Shown here in pieces: positions 26,662 to 35,848 of a stretch of DNA of 64,000 bases. Made by a program: the position numbers and the translations under genes. Location of the stretch: assembly GCF_900115155.1 (NCBI RefSeq), contig NZ_FOVM01000007.1:62001-126000 (forward strand). The letters run 5' to 3'. The notes beneath the pieces are model-generated. The model worked only from the letters and a program-made list of their open reading frames with translations. It ran no database searches and was not told where the DNA came from. This stretch comes from Mycetocola miduiensis. Its GTDB lineage: Bacteria > Actinomycetota > Actinomycetes > Actinomycetales > Microbacteriaceae. The number at the start of each line of letters is the position of its first letter. The stretch's first letter is position 1.

Positions 26662-27363
26662 TCAGTCGACGCTCGGCGATCTGTCGCTTCCTACGTTGTC
26701 CTTGTTGTCGCGACCGCCGAGAATACCCGGCCACTGGTCGAACCCGTGGCTGGTCAGACCGTAGAAGGCGGGCAACAGCAAGAAGATCACCGACGCCACC
26801 AGCGGGTTGATAAGGACACCCGCTGTTCCCGCCGCCAAGTAGAGCACGACTCCTATGAGGGCACGCGGGCGCTCGCGCGCGAAGTAGGAATCATCTACTT
26901 CCTCCTTAGTGAGGTCAGGGTGCCGGGCCAAATGCGAGAAGAACACGAGCCACGATAGGCAGAGCAGTCCCCCAACGAGCGCGTAAAGCCCTACGGCGAC
27001 TCGCTCGTCGGCCAGATTGCCCGTCCTGGCGGTCTCGGCGATTACTGCTGTGGGCCAGGGGACCAGTGCAAGCGTCGCCAGGACTCCCAGATTGGCCCAT
27101 TGCAGACCCCGGTCCATCTCCCGGATTCTGCTGAAGGCGGCCTTGTGGTTCAGCCAGATCACGGCCAGGTAGGTGTACGAGGCTGCGTACGCCAGGTAGG
27201 TCGGCCACTCCCCCAGCAGGGAGGCCAGCAGTTTCCCGGGCTCGGTCTCGCGCGGTCTAAGGTCAAGTACGAGGAGCGTGATGACGATCGCGATGACAGC
27301 GTCGCTGAAGGCCACGGCACGGCTGGTGTCCGAGCGCGTTGCCTTCTCTCCCCGCTTTGGCAT
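26662..27363 (-). CDS. TMEM175-like potassium channel family protein
   Basis: Translation from the ATG at 27363 (MPKRGEKATRSD) gives 233 residues with about six membrane helices. The first helix carries RAVAFSDAVIAIVITLL, matching the FSDxxxAIxxTLL signature of TMEM175/DUF1211 channels. Bacterial members form K+-permeable channels. A GAGGGC stretch precedes the chosen ATG; longer starts reach into the DJ-1 gene upstream and are unlikely. It is probably co-transcribed with that gene. Confidence 0.82.
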   Translation of the reverse strand: MPKRGEKATRSDTSRAVAFSDAVIAIVITLLVLDLRPRETEPGKLLASLLGEWPTYLAYAASYTYLAVIWLNHKAAFSRIREMDRGLQWANLGVLATLALVPWPTAVIAETARTGNLADERVAVGLYALVGGLLCLSWLVFFSHLARHPDLTKEEVDDSYFARERPRALIGVVLYLAAGTAGVLINPLVASVIFLLLPAFYGLTSHGFDQWPGILGGRDNKDNVGSDRSPSVD

Positions 27364-27443
27364 GTTGCCCTCGCCTTCTTCTGCCAGCGCGTCGACCATG
27401 CGCGATGTCAGACGCGATCGCCCGTCGATGGGGTCTGGGTGTG

Positions 27444-28001
27444 TCAGCTCGACTGATTGTTCTCCGCGAACTCCTGAATTATTCGTTCGCAGAATGCGGG
27501 GAGATCGTCCGGCGATCGGCTCGTAGTGATCGTGCCGTCGGTGACCACCATCTCGTCGACGACATCCGCTCCGGCGTTGCGGAGATCGGTGCGGACGCTG
27601 GGCCACGACGTGATGCGGCGACCTCGCACCCGGTCGGCTTCTGCCAAGGTCCACGGTCCATGACAGATGGCTGCAACGGGTTTGCCGGAGTCGACGAAGT
27701 CGCGTACGAATGCGACAGCGGTGGAATCCATTCGGAGTTTATCGGGGTTGACCGTCCCACCCGGGAGTAGGAGCGCGTCGAAATCGTCGATGACGACATC
27801 CTGCACGCTCCGATCCACGGGGAACGTGCCGGCGTCGTCCAGGTCATTGTTGCGTGCCGCGATTTCCCCGGTCTTGATGGAGACGAGGGTGGTCAGTGCG
27901 CCAGCTTCGTCCAACGCCTGTCGTGGCTGCTCGAGCTCGACCCGCTCGACGCCATCGGTCGCCAGGATCGCGACTCGCCGACCGTTCAGTTCGCCGGCCA
28001 T
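27444..28001 (-). CDS. DJ-1/PfpI family protein
   Basis: The 185-residue protein has the class I glutamine-amidotransferase-like fold: RRVAILATDGVE at the N-terminus, DALLLPGGTVNPD in the middle and the nucleophile elbow AAICHGPWTLAEA with the catalytic-type cysteine. PfpI/YhbO members are deglycases or stress chaperones. A GGGAG site precedes the ATG, and a 20-codon upstream frame overlaps its start, so translation may be coupled. Confidence 0.9.
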   Translation of the reverse strand: MAGELNGRRVAILATDGVERVELEQPRQALDEAGALTTLVSIKTGEIAARNNDLDDAGTFPVDRSVQDVVIDDFDALLLPGGTVNPDKLRMDSTAVAFVRDFVDSGKPVAAICHGPWTLAEADRVRGRRITSWPSVRTDLRNAGADVVDEMVVTDGTITTSRSPDDLPAFCERIIQEFAENNQSS

Positions 28002-28048
28002 GTCACGCTCCCATGGATGCGACGTTCTTCGTAGACAACTGCTCTCAT
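27986..28048 (-). pseudogene. Alcohol dehydrogenase N-terminal stub / upstream mini-frame
   Basis: An AAAGG ribosome site and ATG at 28048 start MRAVVYEERR, identical in style to the first ten residues of zinc-dependent alcohol dehydrogenases, and then run out of homology and stop 20 codons on, inside the start of the DJ-1 gene. It appears to be the leftover 5' end of a deleted gene that now acts as an upstream mini-frame. Confidence 0.5.
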
Positions 28049-28597
28049 TTTCTTACCTTTCAGCGATACTGATGGACGAATGGATTTCAGCGTGCAATGA
28101 CGGATGCCACGGGTGACCTCGGTTCTCGTAACTGATTTGTGGGCACCTGCCGGCATACGCCGCCGCGTATGCACCCTGCTTCTACGGCTGGAAGGCGGCT
28201 GGTCACCGACGACGGCTGAGACATCCGCGCCCTCGCGCAGGCGAGCGTGAAGCTCGAATCCTACGTCGCCAGGCGCACTATCCAGCCGGATCTCCAGTAG
28301 CTCAGCGATCCGCTGCAACGGCTGCGGGTAGCCGTAGTGGGAGAAGGCCGCCGCTGTCTTCACGCCCATCTCCGCTCCTCCTGATCGGAGGGCGAGACTC
28401 TGCGAGAGGCGCCCTCGAGCTTGCATGCGCTCAGCATAGGCACGAGAAACCGATGGACGTAGGGCCTTCACCTACGCAGACGACAGGAGGACAATGTGGT
28501 TCGAATTGGTGGTGAATGTGGGCCGATGGGACACCGTCAACGCGCGTTCGCGCTACGGGATCCCGTTTCTGGACGTATCTAAGCTGCTCGGCTGGTG
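28049..28597. other. Region without a recognisable intact gene
   Basis: A minus-strand open frame of 161 codons ending at 27986 crosses most of it, and its middle part (MGVKTAAAFSHYGYPQPLQR near 28367) has protein-like composition, but no family is recognised and the frame runs into Arg-rich low-complexity sequence. I regard it as decayed sequence. A plus-strand frame from 28495 (MWFELVVNVGRWD) is likewise unsupported. Confidence 0.4.
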
Positions 28598-28795
28598 CTA
28601 CGACATGCTGTCCGTGTCGGGCGACGGGACGTCCGTCTGCTCGCTTTCCTCGATAGCGTCCTGAGGCGTCGGCAAATCCGGCTCCTCGACGTGCCCGTCG
28701 CGGAGGGGCACATCATCCGCTGAATAGCCTTTCGTGCCCTCGCGCTCTTTTGGCCCGCCGAAGTTTGCACTGCCTGCATCTGGTGTCATCATCAT
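28598..28795 (-). CDS. Small acidic hypothetical protein
   Basis: A 65-codon gene begins with three ATG codons in a row, four bases after a CAGGAG ribosome site, and encodes a hydrophilic acidic protein (KEREGTKGYSADDVPLRDGH, then VEEPDLPTPQDAIEESEQ). No membrane segment or signal peptide is present. Similar small disordered proteins are common in actinobacteria; function unknown. Confidence 0.6.
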   Translation of the reverse strand: MMMTPDAGSANFGGPKEREGTKGYSADDVPLRDGHVEEPDLPTPQDAIEESEQTDVPSPDTDSMS

Positions 28796-28977
28796 CGTTC
28801 TCCTGAGTCCCGGTTGGTCGGTGGGCGCCGGTACGAAATCAGACGGTCCCGCCGTTTGTGGAGCCTTGACGTTTCCATTGCATCATCTCCGGTACACCCT
28901 GCCAACCGTGCTGAACGTGAAATCTTTCATGCGAGCCCGCGGTGGTTCGGATCGCCCGCCAATGTGGTCGTACTTCC

Positions 28978-29517
28978 TCAGGCACCGGGAGGGGTCCGGC
29001 GGGCGGTTCCGCGATTGAGCGCAAGGTGCCCACCCAAAAAGCCGGCTCCCGCCGCGATCGCGTTCCCCGCCAGGCCGAGCATCGTCCCTTGGGTATAACG
29101 GCCGAGCTTCCGCGAGATCAGGGAACCGAGGAAAAGGAAGATGGCTGCGTCGGCGCCTAGTGCGTGCACCGCGCCGGTTCGACGCTCGACGCCCTTCAAT
29201 TCCGCCCAATCCCCGGCTCCTGCGATAGCGGTCGGGATTGCTGCCGCCAGCCCAACTCCAACCAAGAGGGTAGCCCCGCGACGAGCCTGAGATCCACCGG
29301 TCAGGTCGAGGATTGAAGCGCTGATCCAGGGCCCGAGGGTCAGATCGGTGAGGAGCGGATGTATGGAGTGTCCAAGGACGCTGGTGTGGAATGGGCTGCG
29401 CCGTGCCCAGTCGAGAATCGGCCGGTACACGAACTCTTGGGCGGCAGCCACCCGCTCGGAGACGCGACTCTCGCCCACGGCTCGGGCTAAACGTTGTGGC
29501 AGTGACAATCCGTCCAT
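28978..29517 (-). CDS. DUF2231 family membrane protein
   Basis: From the ATG at 29517 (MDGLSLPQRLARAVGE) the product is 179 residues with about four membrane helices. The histidine-containing VLGHSIHPLLTDLTLGPW motif near residues 44-61 is the DUF2231 hallmark, as is GAGDWAEL. The family may bind haem or act in redox processes, but no function is proven. Its start codon lies inside the 5' edge of a truncated plus-strand gene, which marks a rearrangement joint. Confidence 0.82.
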   Translation of the reverse strand: MDGLSLPQRLARAVGESRVSERVAAAQEFVYRPILDWARRSPFHTSVLGHSIHPLLTDLTLGPWISASILDLTGGSQARRGATLLVGVGLAAAIPTAIAGAGDWAELKGVERRTGAVHALGADAAIFLFLGSLISRKLGRYTQGTMLGLAGNAIAAGAGFLGGHLALNRGTARRTPPGA

Positions 29518-29892
29518 GATCGTTACGGTACGCCGAGGCTGTGCGACTGTACAGAGACCCGCCCGTACCAGGCCACGGCGGCCGTCGCCAATTCGGCGAC
29601 GTGCCCGGGCGGCCAGTGCCAGTTCACGTTTCCAACAGTTCCCGTCGGCACGCGTCTGCTGGTCACGAGTGTTTCGGCCCAACTCGGCCGGACCCACGAC
29701 ACCATCGTGTTGGAAGGTAACGGAGTGACGTACTTCGTGTCGAAGAGCCACCCCGACCTCAGCGATGTGACCGCGCCGGTCAGCCTCTACTACGAAGCCG
29801 GAAGCACGCCTACGGCGCGTGTCTTCGCACCCGATACGACACAGCACGTGTCTCTGATCATCACCCTCGTCGGCCAACTCCACGCCGTGTAG
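29509..29892 (+). pseudogene. 5'-truncated hypothetical (probably surface) protein
   Basis: The plus strand is open for about 125 codons from 29509 and reads as real protein: RPYQATAAVANSATCPGGQ, then FTFPTVPVGTRLLVTSVSAQ and VTYFVSKSHPDLSD, ending HVSLIITLVGQLHAV. No start codon with a ribosome site exists at its front; the only usable one is a GTG at 29707 deep inside. The N-terminus appears to have been cut off at the joint with the DUF2231 gene. Family not recognised. Confidence 0.55.
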
Positions 29893-30021
29893 TGACGCTC
29901 GCGGCGTCGATTGACCTCGTAGGAGCTCGGCTCGGCGACCAGCACGTCTTCGCTCGGGAGGAGATGAGGTATTTGGTCATTGTGCGCACACCTAGACAAC
30001 GCTCGGGTGCATTAAGGAAAG

Positions 30022-30094
30022 TGGGCCCTACCGGGATCGAACCGATGACATCCACGGTGTAAACGTGGCGCTCTACCAGCTGAGCTAAAGGCCC
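30022..30094 (-). tRNA. tRNA-Val (anticodon TAC)
   Basis: The minus strand folds as a cloverleaf: acceptor GGGCCTT pairs with AGGGCCC, the D arm is GCTCAGCTGGTAGAGC, the anticodon stem CCACG/CGTGG encloses TTTACAC, and the T arm contains GGTTCGATCC. The 3' CCA is not encoded. The neighbouring sequence to the left is rich in gene fragments. Confidence 0.96.
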
Positions 30095-30129
30095 TTCCTG
30101 CCCGAAGGCAGCAGTTCATGTTACACGGG

Positions 30130-30603
30130 TCAGACAGGCTGGCGTTGCAGCTCGTCGAGCGCAGCCCGGTACGCAGCCAACGGGCGCACTTCGCCCGGTG
30201 CCGTGATGAAGCTTGCACGGATGATTCCGTCGGTGTCGATCAGGAACGTCGCCCGATTTGCAAACCCGTTCTCAGGGAGGAACACCCCATACTCCTTGCT
30301 GACCTGGCCGTGCGGCCAGAAATCAGCGAGAAGGGTGAAGTCGTAGCCCTCCTGCTCGGCCCACGCCCGCAACGTGAACTTGGAGTCCACTGAGATTCCG
30401 ATCAGCTCAACGCCGGCATCTTTGAAGAGAGCGAGGTTGTCGCGCAGTTCGCACAGTTCACTCGTGCACCTCCCCGAGAAGGCCAACGGGAAGAAGACCA
30501 GCGCAACCGGGCGTTTGCCACGGAAACTGCCGAGCTGGATGAGTTCGCCGAACTGGTTCTGCAATTCGAAATCGGGGGCTCGAGTGTCATTCTCGAGGGC
30601 CAT
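30130..30603 (-). CDS. Peroxiredoxin, AhpE/BCP type
   Basis: The ATG at 30603 has a GAAAGGA site and gives 157 residues. The active-site segment FPLAFSGRCTSELCELRDN has the peroxidatic cysteine followed five residues later by a second cysteine, as in bacterioferritin-comigratory-type peroxiredoxins. The enzyme reduces peroxides with electrons from thiol donors. It is divergent from aceE, a neighbourhood conserved in actinobacteria. Confidence 0.92.
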   Translation of the reverse strand: MALENDTRAPDFELQNQFGELIQLGSFRGKRPVALVFFPLAFSGRCTSELCELRDNLALFKDAGVELIGISVDSKFTLRAWAEQEGYDFTLLADFWPHGQVSKEYGVFLPENGFANRATFLIDTDGIIRASFITAPGEVRPLAAYRAALDELQRQPV

Positions 30604-30741
30604 GTGAAACGTCCTTTCAGGCGGGTCGCCTGCATTCGGGGGCGCCGGGTCCGGCGCATCGGGCAAACCCACATGCTAGACCTCCAACCCGTGCGTTCCA
30701 AGGCAGAGCGCTGGATGTCGCCGATCGGCCGATCGAGTCGC

Positions 30742-30747
30742 TAGGCT
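30742..30747 (+). promoter_or_regulatory. -10 box TAGGCT upstream of aceE
   Basis: TAGGCT lies seven bases before a GTG (30755) that is in frame with aceE. It probably marks the aceE transcription start and could also allow leaderless initiation 29 codons early. Confidence 0.5.
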
Positions 30748-30841
30748 GAGTCTGGTGCCAGCTCGGTCTTTACCCCGACCACAACTGACAATTTGCACCG
30801 TGAGAATCAGGCACGATCTGCCCATACAGAAAGGTCGACGG

Positions 30842-33568
30842 GTGACTGTAAACGACCAGGACCCCTACTCGGTGAACAACTTCGATAAAGACCCCGAAGA
30901 AACCGCCGAGTGGCAAGAGTCACTCGATCAGCTCGTCGCAGCACACGGTCACGGCCGGGCCCGCGAGATCATGTTGAGCCTCTTGAAGCGCTCGCGTGAA
31001 CTGCACCTTGGTGTGCCGATGGTCCCGACCACCGACTACATCAACACGATCGCCCCCGAGAACGAACCTGAGTTTCCCGGCGACGAAGACATCGAACGCC
31101 GTTACCGTGCCTGGATCCGGTGGAACGCCGCAGTTACGGTGCACCGAGGACAGCGCCCCGGGATCGGTGTCGGCGGGCACATCTCAACCTACGCCTCATC
31201 CGCCGCGCTGTACGAAGTCGGGTTCAACCACTTCTTCCGCGGCCAGGACCACCCAGGCGGCGGCGACCAGATCTTCATCCAGGGCCACGCCTCCCCCGGC
31301 ACCTACGCCCGCGCGTTCCTCGAGGGACGCCTGTCGACCGACCAGCTCGACGGTTTCCGGCAGGAGAAGTCACAGGCACCGAACGGCATCTCGTCGTACC
31401 CGCACCCCCGGCTCATGCCCGACTTCTGGCAGTTCCCGACGGTGTCGATGGGCCTCGGACCGATCAACGCGATCTACCAGGCGCAGCTCAACAAGTACCT
31501 GACGAACCGCGGGATCAAGGACGCCAGCGACCAGCAGGTCTGGGCGTTCCTCGGCGACGGTGAAATGGACGAGGTCGAAAGCCGCGGACAGCTCCAGGTC
31601 GCAGCAAACGAAGGCCTCGACAACCTCAACTTCATCATCAACTGCAACCTGCAGAGGCTCGACGGGCCCGTGCGCGGTAACGGCAAGATCATCCAGGAAC
31701 TGGAGAGCTTCTTCCGCGGCGCTGGCTGGAACGTCATCAAGGTCGTCTGGGGCCGCGAATGGGATGACCTGCTCGCCCGCGACGACAGCGGCGCGCTCCT
31801 CAACCTCATGAACGTCACGCCTGACGGCGACTACCAGACTTACAAGGCCGAAAGCGGCGCGTTCGTGCGCGAGCACTTCTTCGGTCGCGACGAGCGCGCT
31901 CTCAAGCTCGTGGAGAACTACTCCGACGACCAGATCTGGAACCTCAAGCGCGGCGGTCACGACTACCGCAAGGTCTACGCGGCGTTCAAGGCGGCATCCG
32001 AGCACAAGGGGCAGCCGACGGTCATCCTCGCGAAGACGGTCAAGGGTTACGGTCTCGGGCCGTCGTTCGAGGGTCGCAACGCGACCCACCAGATGAAGAA
32101 GATGACCCTCGACAACCTGAAGACCTTCCGTGACGAGATGCGTATCCCGTTCACGGACGCGCAGCTTGAAGAGAACCCGTACCTGCCGCCGTACTACCAC
32201 CCGGGCGACACGGACGAAGCGATCCAGTACCTGCACGAACGCCGTAAGGCCCTCGGCGGTTACGTGCCGGAGCGCCGTTCCAAGTACACGCAGCTGACCC
32301 TGCCCGACGAGTCGACGTATGCGATCGCGAAGAAGGGTTCAGGCACCCAGGAGATCGCCACGACGATGGCGTTCGTCCGCTTGCTCAAGGACCTCATCCG
32401 GTCGAAGGACTTCGGCAACCGGATCGTCCCGATCATCCCCGACGAGGCACGCACCTTCGGCATCGACGCGTTCTTTCCGACCGCGAAGATCTACAACCCG
32501 AACGGCCAGCACTACACGTCGGTCGACCGCGAACTGCTGCTGGCGTACAAGGAAAGCCCACAGGGCCAGATCCTCCACGTTGGCATCAACGAGGCCGGTG
32601 GCGCCGCCGCGTTCACCAACGTCGGCACGTCGTACTCGACTCAGGGTGAGCCGCTCATCCCGATCTACGTCTTCTACTCGATGTTCGGGTACCAGCGCAC
32701 CGGCGACGCCTTCTGGGCCGCCGGCGACCAGATGGCGCGCGGGTTCATCATCGGCGCGACTGCCGGTCGCACGACCCTCACCGGTGAAGGACTCCAGCAC
32801 GCTGACGGTCACTCGCACCTTCTCGCATCCACCAACCCGGCCACCGTCTCGTACGACCCGGCGTATGGCTACGAGATCGGGCACATCATGCGCTCCGGCC
32901 TTGAGCGGATGTACGGCGGACAGCACGAAGACCCCAACGTGATGTACTACCTCACCGTCTACAACGAGCCGATCGTGCAGCCGGCCGAGCCCGAGAACCT
33001 CGATGTCGACGGCCTGATTCGAGGCATCTACAAGCTCAACGAGTCCTCGTCTCCCGGCCCCAAGGTGCAGCTTCTCGCATCCGGCGTCGCGGTTCCGTGG
33101 GCCATTGAAGCCCAGAAGCTGCTCGGAGATGACTGGGGCGTGTCCGCCGACATCTGGTCGGTCACGTCATGGACCGAACTGCGCCGCGACGGCATCAAGG
33201 CCGAGGAACACAACTTCCTCAACCCGGATGCCGAGAAGAAGGTTCCGTACGTCACAGCGAAGCTTCAGGAGGCGAAGGGACCCTTCGTCGCCGTCTCGGA
33301 CTTCATGCACGCTGTGCCCGACCAGATCCGGCAGTTCATTCCGGGCGACTTCGCGACGCTCGGCGCCGACGGCTTCGGCTTCTCGGACACGCGTGCTGCG
33401 GCACGGCGGTTCTTCAAGATCGACGGGCCCTCCATGGTGGTCCGCGCTCTTGAACTGCTCGCCGACCGCGGCGAGGTCGACCGTTCAGTGCCCGCCCAAG
33501 CGATCGAGAAGTACAAGCTTCATGACGTCAACGCGGGAACCACCGGCAACGCCGGTGGTGAGAGCTAG
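30842..33568 (+). CDS. aceE: Pyruvate dehydrogenase E1, homodimeric
   Basis: AceE decarboxylates pyruvate with thiamine diphosphate and passes the acetyl group to E2. The GTG at 30842 has an AGAAAGG site eight bases upstream and gives 908 residues beginning [13 protein letters not shown], the usual length. The ThDP-binding motif [12 protein letters not shown] with its downstream NLNFIINCN is present, as are [11 protein letters not shown] and [11 protein letters not shown] further on. E2 and E3 are encoded at the left edge of this window, not here. The fatty-acid synthesis cluster follows immediately, consistent with supply of acetyl-CoA. An in-frame upstream GTG at 30755 is discussed separately. 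Confidence 0.97.
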   Translation: MTVNDQDPYSVNNFDKDPEETAEWQESLDQLVAAHGHGRAREIMLSLLKRSRELHLGVPMVPTTDYINTIAPENEPEFPGDEDIERRYRAWIRWNAAVTVHRGQRPGIGVGGHISTYASSAALYEVGFNHFFRGQDHPGGGDQIFIQGHASPGTYARAFLEGRLSTDQLDGFRQEKSQAPNGISSYPHPRLMPDFWQFPTVSMGLGPINAIYQAQLNKYLTNRGIKDASDQQVWAFLGDGEMDEVESRGQLQVAANEGLDNLNFIINCNLQRLDGPVRGNGKIIQELESFFRGAGWNVIKVVWGREWDDLLARDDSGALLNLMNVTPDGDYQTYKAESGAFVREHFFGRDERALKLVENYSDDQIWNLKRGGHDYRKVYAAFKAASEHKGQPTVILAKTVKGYGLGPSFEGRNATHQMKKMTLDNLKTFRDEMRIPFTDAQLEENPYLPPYYHPGDTDEAIQYLHERRKALGGYVPERRSKYTQLTLPDESTYAIAKKGSGTQEIATTMAFVRLLKDLIRSKDFGNRIVPIIPDEARTFGIDAFFPTAKIYNPNGQHYTSVDRELLLAYKESPQGQILHVGINEAGGAAAFTNVGTSYSTQGEPLIPIYVFYSMFGYQRTGDAFWAAGDQMARGFIIGATAGRTTLTGEGLQHADGHSHLLASTNPATVSYDPAYGYEIGHIMRSGLERMYGGQHEDPNVMYYLTVYNEPIVQPAEPENLDVDGLIRGIYKLNESSSPGPKVQLLASGVAVPWAIEAQKLLGDDWGVSADIWSVTSWTELRRDGIKAEEHNFLNPDAEKKVPYVTAKLQEAKGPFVAVSDFMHAVPDQIRQFIPGDFATLGADGFGFSDTRAAARRFFKIDGPSMVVRALELLADRGEVDRSVPAQAIEKYKLHDVNAGTTGNAGGES

Positions 33569-33586
33569 AGCATCAGCTCCGCGCCC

Positions 33587-34786
33587 GTGCCACGATCGAA
33601 AAGTGAGACCCTCGCCTGGCTGCGAAGGCTGTCTGGCGAACTCGCGACGACGACGCTGAAGAAGCTCGAAGACACGCTGCCCTGGTACGCAGAAATGCCG
33701 CCAGGGCGGCGGTCGGCGGTCGGCCTGGTCGCCCAAGCCGGCATCGCCTCGTTCATCGCGTGGTTCGACGACCCCAAGTCGACACCATGGATCGCGGCGG
33801 ATGTCTTCGGTGCGGCTCCACGGGAATTGTTGCGCTCGGTGAGCCTGCAGCAGACGCTGCAGCTCATCCGCGTCACGGTCGAGGTCGTCGAAGCGCGGTT
33901 GAAGGACGGTGGCGCTGAGGACCTTCGCGAAGGCATCCTCCTGTACTCGCGGGAGATCGCCTTTGCTGCCGCCGATGTCTACGCCCGCGCCGCCGAAGCG
34001 CGCGGTCTGTGGGACGCTCGTCTTGAAGCTCTCGTCGTTGACTCGATTCTCTCGGGTGAAGCCGATGACGAACTGCCGAGCCGGATCGCCGCACTCGGCT
34101 GGCACGGCCACGGCGAGGTCGCTGTGCTCGTCGGCACCACCCCGCCCCAACTGGACGTCGACCAGCTGCGCCGCACGGCACGCCACATGGCCGCGGACGT
34201 GCTCATTGGAGTGCAGGGCGGACGTCTCGTGCTCGTCATCGGGCGCGCGGAAACCTCGCACGGCGTCGATGACGAGGAGATCGGCACCGCGGCTTCGCTG
34301 AGCTTCGTCGAGATCGCCACCCAGCTTGAGCCGGGTTTCGGTTCCGGGTATCTCGTTCTTGGACATGCTGTGCCGACGCTCGTCGAAGCGTCGAAGAGCG
34401 CTCGCGCCGCCCTGGCCGGTTTCGCCGTTGCGCGCGCCTGGCGTCACGCGCCACGGCCCGTCCAGGCCGACGATCTGCTGCCGGAGCGCGCCCTCGCCGG
34501 AGACGCGCTCGCACGCACAACCCTCATCGAGCGGATCTACCGCCCGCTGCAGGCGCACTCCACCGAACTGGTGACCACGCTGTGGTGCTACCTCGACAAT
34601 GGCCGGTCGCTCGAGGCGACCGCGCGCGAACTCTTCGTCCACCCGAATACCGTGCGTTACCGCCTCAAACGGGTCTCCGATGTGATCGGCTGGGACGCCA
34701 CCGGCGCTCGCGAAGCGCTGATCCTGCAGTCCGCCCTCATCCTCGGTTCCATCGCCGAACCGGATGCCGTCAAGCGGAGGCGCTGA
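33587..34786 (+). CDS. fasR: PucR-type activator of fatty-acid synthesis (FasR-like)
   Basis: The 399-residue protein has a CdaR/GGDEF-like middle region and a C-terminal PucR helix-turn-helix (about residues 335-385, with ATARELFVHPNTVRYRLKRV). In Streptomyces the homologue at the same position, FasR, activates the fabD-fabH-acpP-fabF operon. The gene sits 18 bases after aceE and 100 bases before fabD, so both position and domains fit. The GTG start is at 33587. The symbol rests on synteny as well as the domain, hence it is inferred. Confidence 0.85.
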   Translation: MPRSKSETLAWLRRLSGELATTTLKKLEDTLPWYAEMPPGRRSAVGLVAQAGIASFIAWFDDPKSTPWIAADVFGAAPRELLRSVSLQQTLQLIRVTVEVVEARLKDGGAEDLREGILLYSREIAFAAADVYARAAEARGLWDARLEALVVDSILSGEADDELPSRIAALGWHGHGEVAVLVGTTPPQLDVDQLRRTARHMAADVLIGVQGGRLVLVIGRAETSHGVDDEEIGTAASLSFVEIATQLEPGFGSGYLVLGHAVPTLVEASKSARAALAGFAVARAWRHAPRPVQADDLLPERALAGDALARTTLIERIYRPLQAHSTELVTTLWCYLDNGRSLEATARELFVHPNTVRYRLKRVSDVIGWDATGAREALILQSALILGSIAEPDAVKRRR

Positions 34787-34842
34787 GAAGCATCCGTTGC
34801 GGTATGTGTGACATGCACAAGGGAACCTGCCATTCTTGTGTG

Positions 34843-34853
34843 GTGTTCAACAC
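34843..34853 (+). promoter_or_regulatory. Palindrome in fabD leader, candidate operator
   Basis: GTGTTCAACAC is a perfect 11-base palindrome 34 bases before the fabD start, flanked by TGTGTG and ACGCA. It is a possible binding site for the FasR-like protein encoded upstream. Confidence 0.35.
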
Positions 34854-34886
34854 ACGCATCTGCACAGCGATTGGCAGACTTGTACC

Positions 34887-35801
34887 GTGATTGTTCTCGT
34901 ATGCCCAGGTCAAGGTTCCCAGACGCCCGGCTTCCTCACCCCGTGGCTCGAAGACCCGGCAAACAGGACACTCCTCGAGCAGTACTCCGAGGTCGCTGGC
35001 CTTGACCTCGTCGCACACGGCACCACCTCAGACGCCGACACCATCCGGGACACCCGGGTCGCCCAGCCGCTCATCGTCGCCGCCGGTCTCCTCACCCTCC
35101 GCGCATTGACGGCGAACAGAGGGTTGCCTGCCGCGACCGCTGTCGCTGGGCACTCGGTCGGCGAGATCACCGCCGCTGTCGTCGCCGGCGTGCTCGACGA
35201 ACTCACGGCGATGCGTTTCGTCGCCGCACGGGCGACAGCGATGGCTGAAGCCGCTGCTGCCGTGCCCACCGGGATGAGCGCCGTCCTGGGTGGAGACCAG
35301 GACGCGCTCCTCAGCCGGCTCGACGAGCTCGGGCTGCAGCCGGCCAACTTCAACGGCGGCGGCCAGATCGTCGTCGCCGGGACGCTCGACGCTCTCGCGG
35401 AACTCAGCGCGGCGCCCCTCGCCGGGACGCGCGTACTCCCCCTCCAGGTCGCCGGAGCATTCCACACGCGGTACATGGAATCCGCCCGCACGACACTGGA
35501 CTCGACCGCCCAGTCGCTGCAGGCATCCGACCCGGTGCGCACCCTCTGGACGAACGCCGACGGCACCGTTGTCGACTCCGGCTCCCGTTTCGTGGAGCTT
35601 CTGGTCGGCCAGGTGGCCTCGCCCGTTCGTTGGGACCTCACGATGGAGGGGATGCAAGCGGCCGGCGTCACCGGCATCATCGAGCTGGCCCCGGCCGGCG
35701 CCCTCACCGGACTGGCCCGCCGCGGCCTGAAGGGCGTACCCGCCGTCGGCATCAAGACCCCGGACGATCTTCCGGCCGCCGTCGACCTGCTCGCAGCGTG
35801 A
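34887..35801 (+). CDS. fabD: Malonyl-CoA:ACP transacylase
   Basis: FabD loads malonate from CoA onto acyl carrier protein. The GTG at 34887 gives 304 residues beginning VIVLVCPGQGSQTPGF, the normal N-terminus; an upstream ATG at 34836 would add 17 unrelated residues. The nucleophile elbow AVAGHSVGEITAAV carries the active serine, and GAFHTRYM supplies the catalytic histidine. It heads the type II fatty-acid cluster fabD-fabH-acpP-fabF. Confidence 0.95.
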   Translation: MIVLVCPGQGSQTPGFLTPWLEDPANRTLLEQYSEVAGLDLVAHGTTSDADTIRDTRVAQPLIVAAGLLTLRALTANRGLPAATAVAGHSVGEITAAVVAGVLDELTAMRFVAARATAMAEAAAAVPTGMSAVLGGDQDALLSRLDELGLQPANFNGGGQIVVAGTLDALAELSAAPLAGTRVLPLQVAGAFHTRYMESARTTLDSTAQSLQASDPVRTLWTNADGTVVDSGSRFVELLVGQVASPVRWDLTMEGMQAAGVTGIIELAPAGALTGLARRGLKGVPAVGIKTPDDLPAAVDLLAA

Positions 35802-35848
35802 CCGCCGACCGACCTCGCCCTACTTCCACGCCAAACGAGAGAGACGCA

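Noticed and set aside
28495-28664. Plus-strand frame MWFELVVNVGRWD
   Set aside because: No ribosome site or family, and it overlaps the better supported small minus-strand gene.
18000-30094. Integrase or transposase of the suspected island
   Set aside because: I searched the region by eye on both strands for recombinase motifs and terminal repeats and found none.
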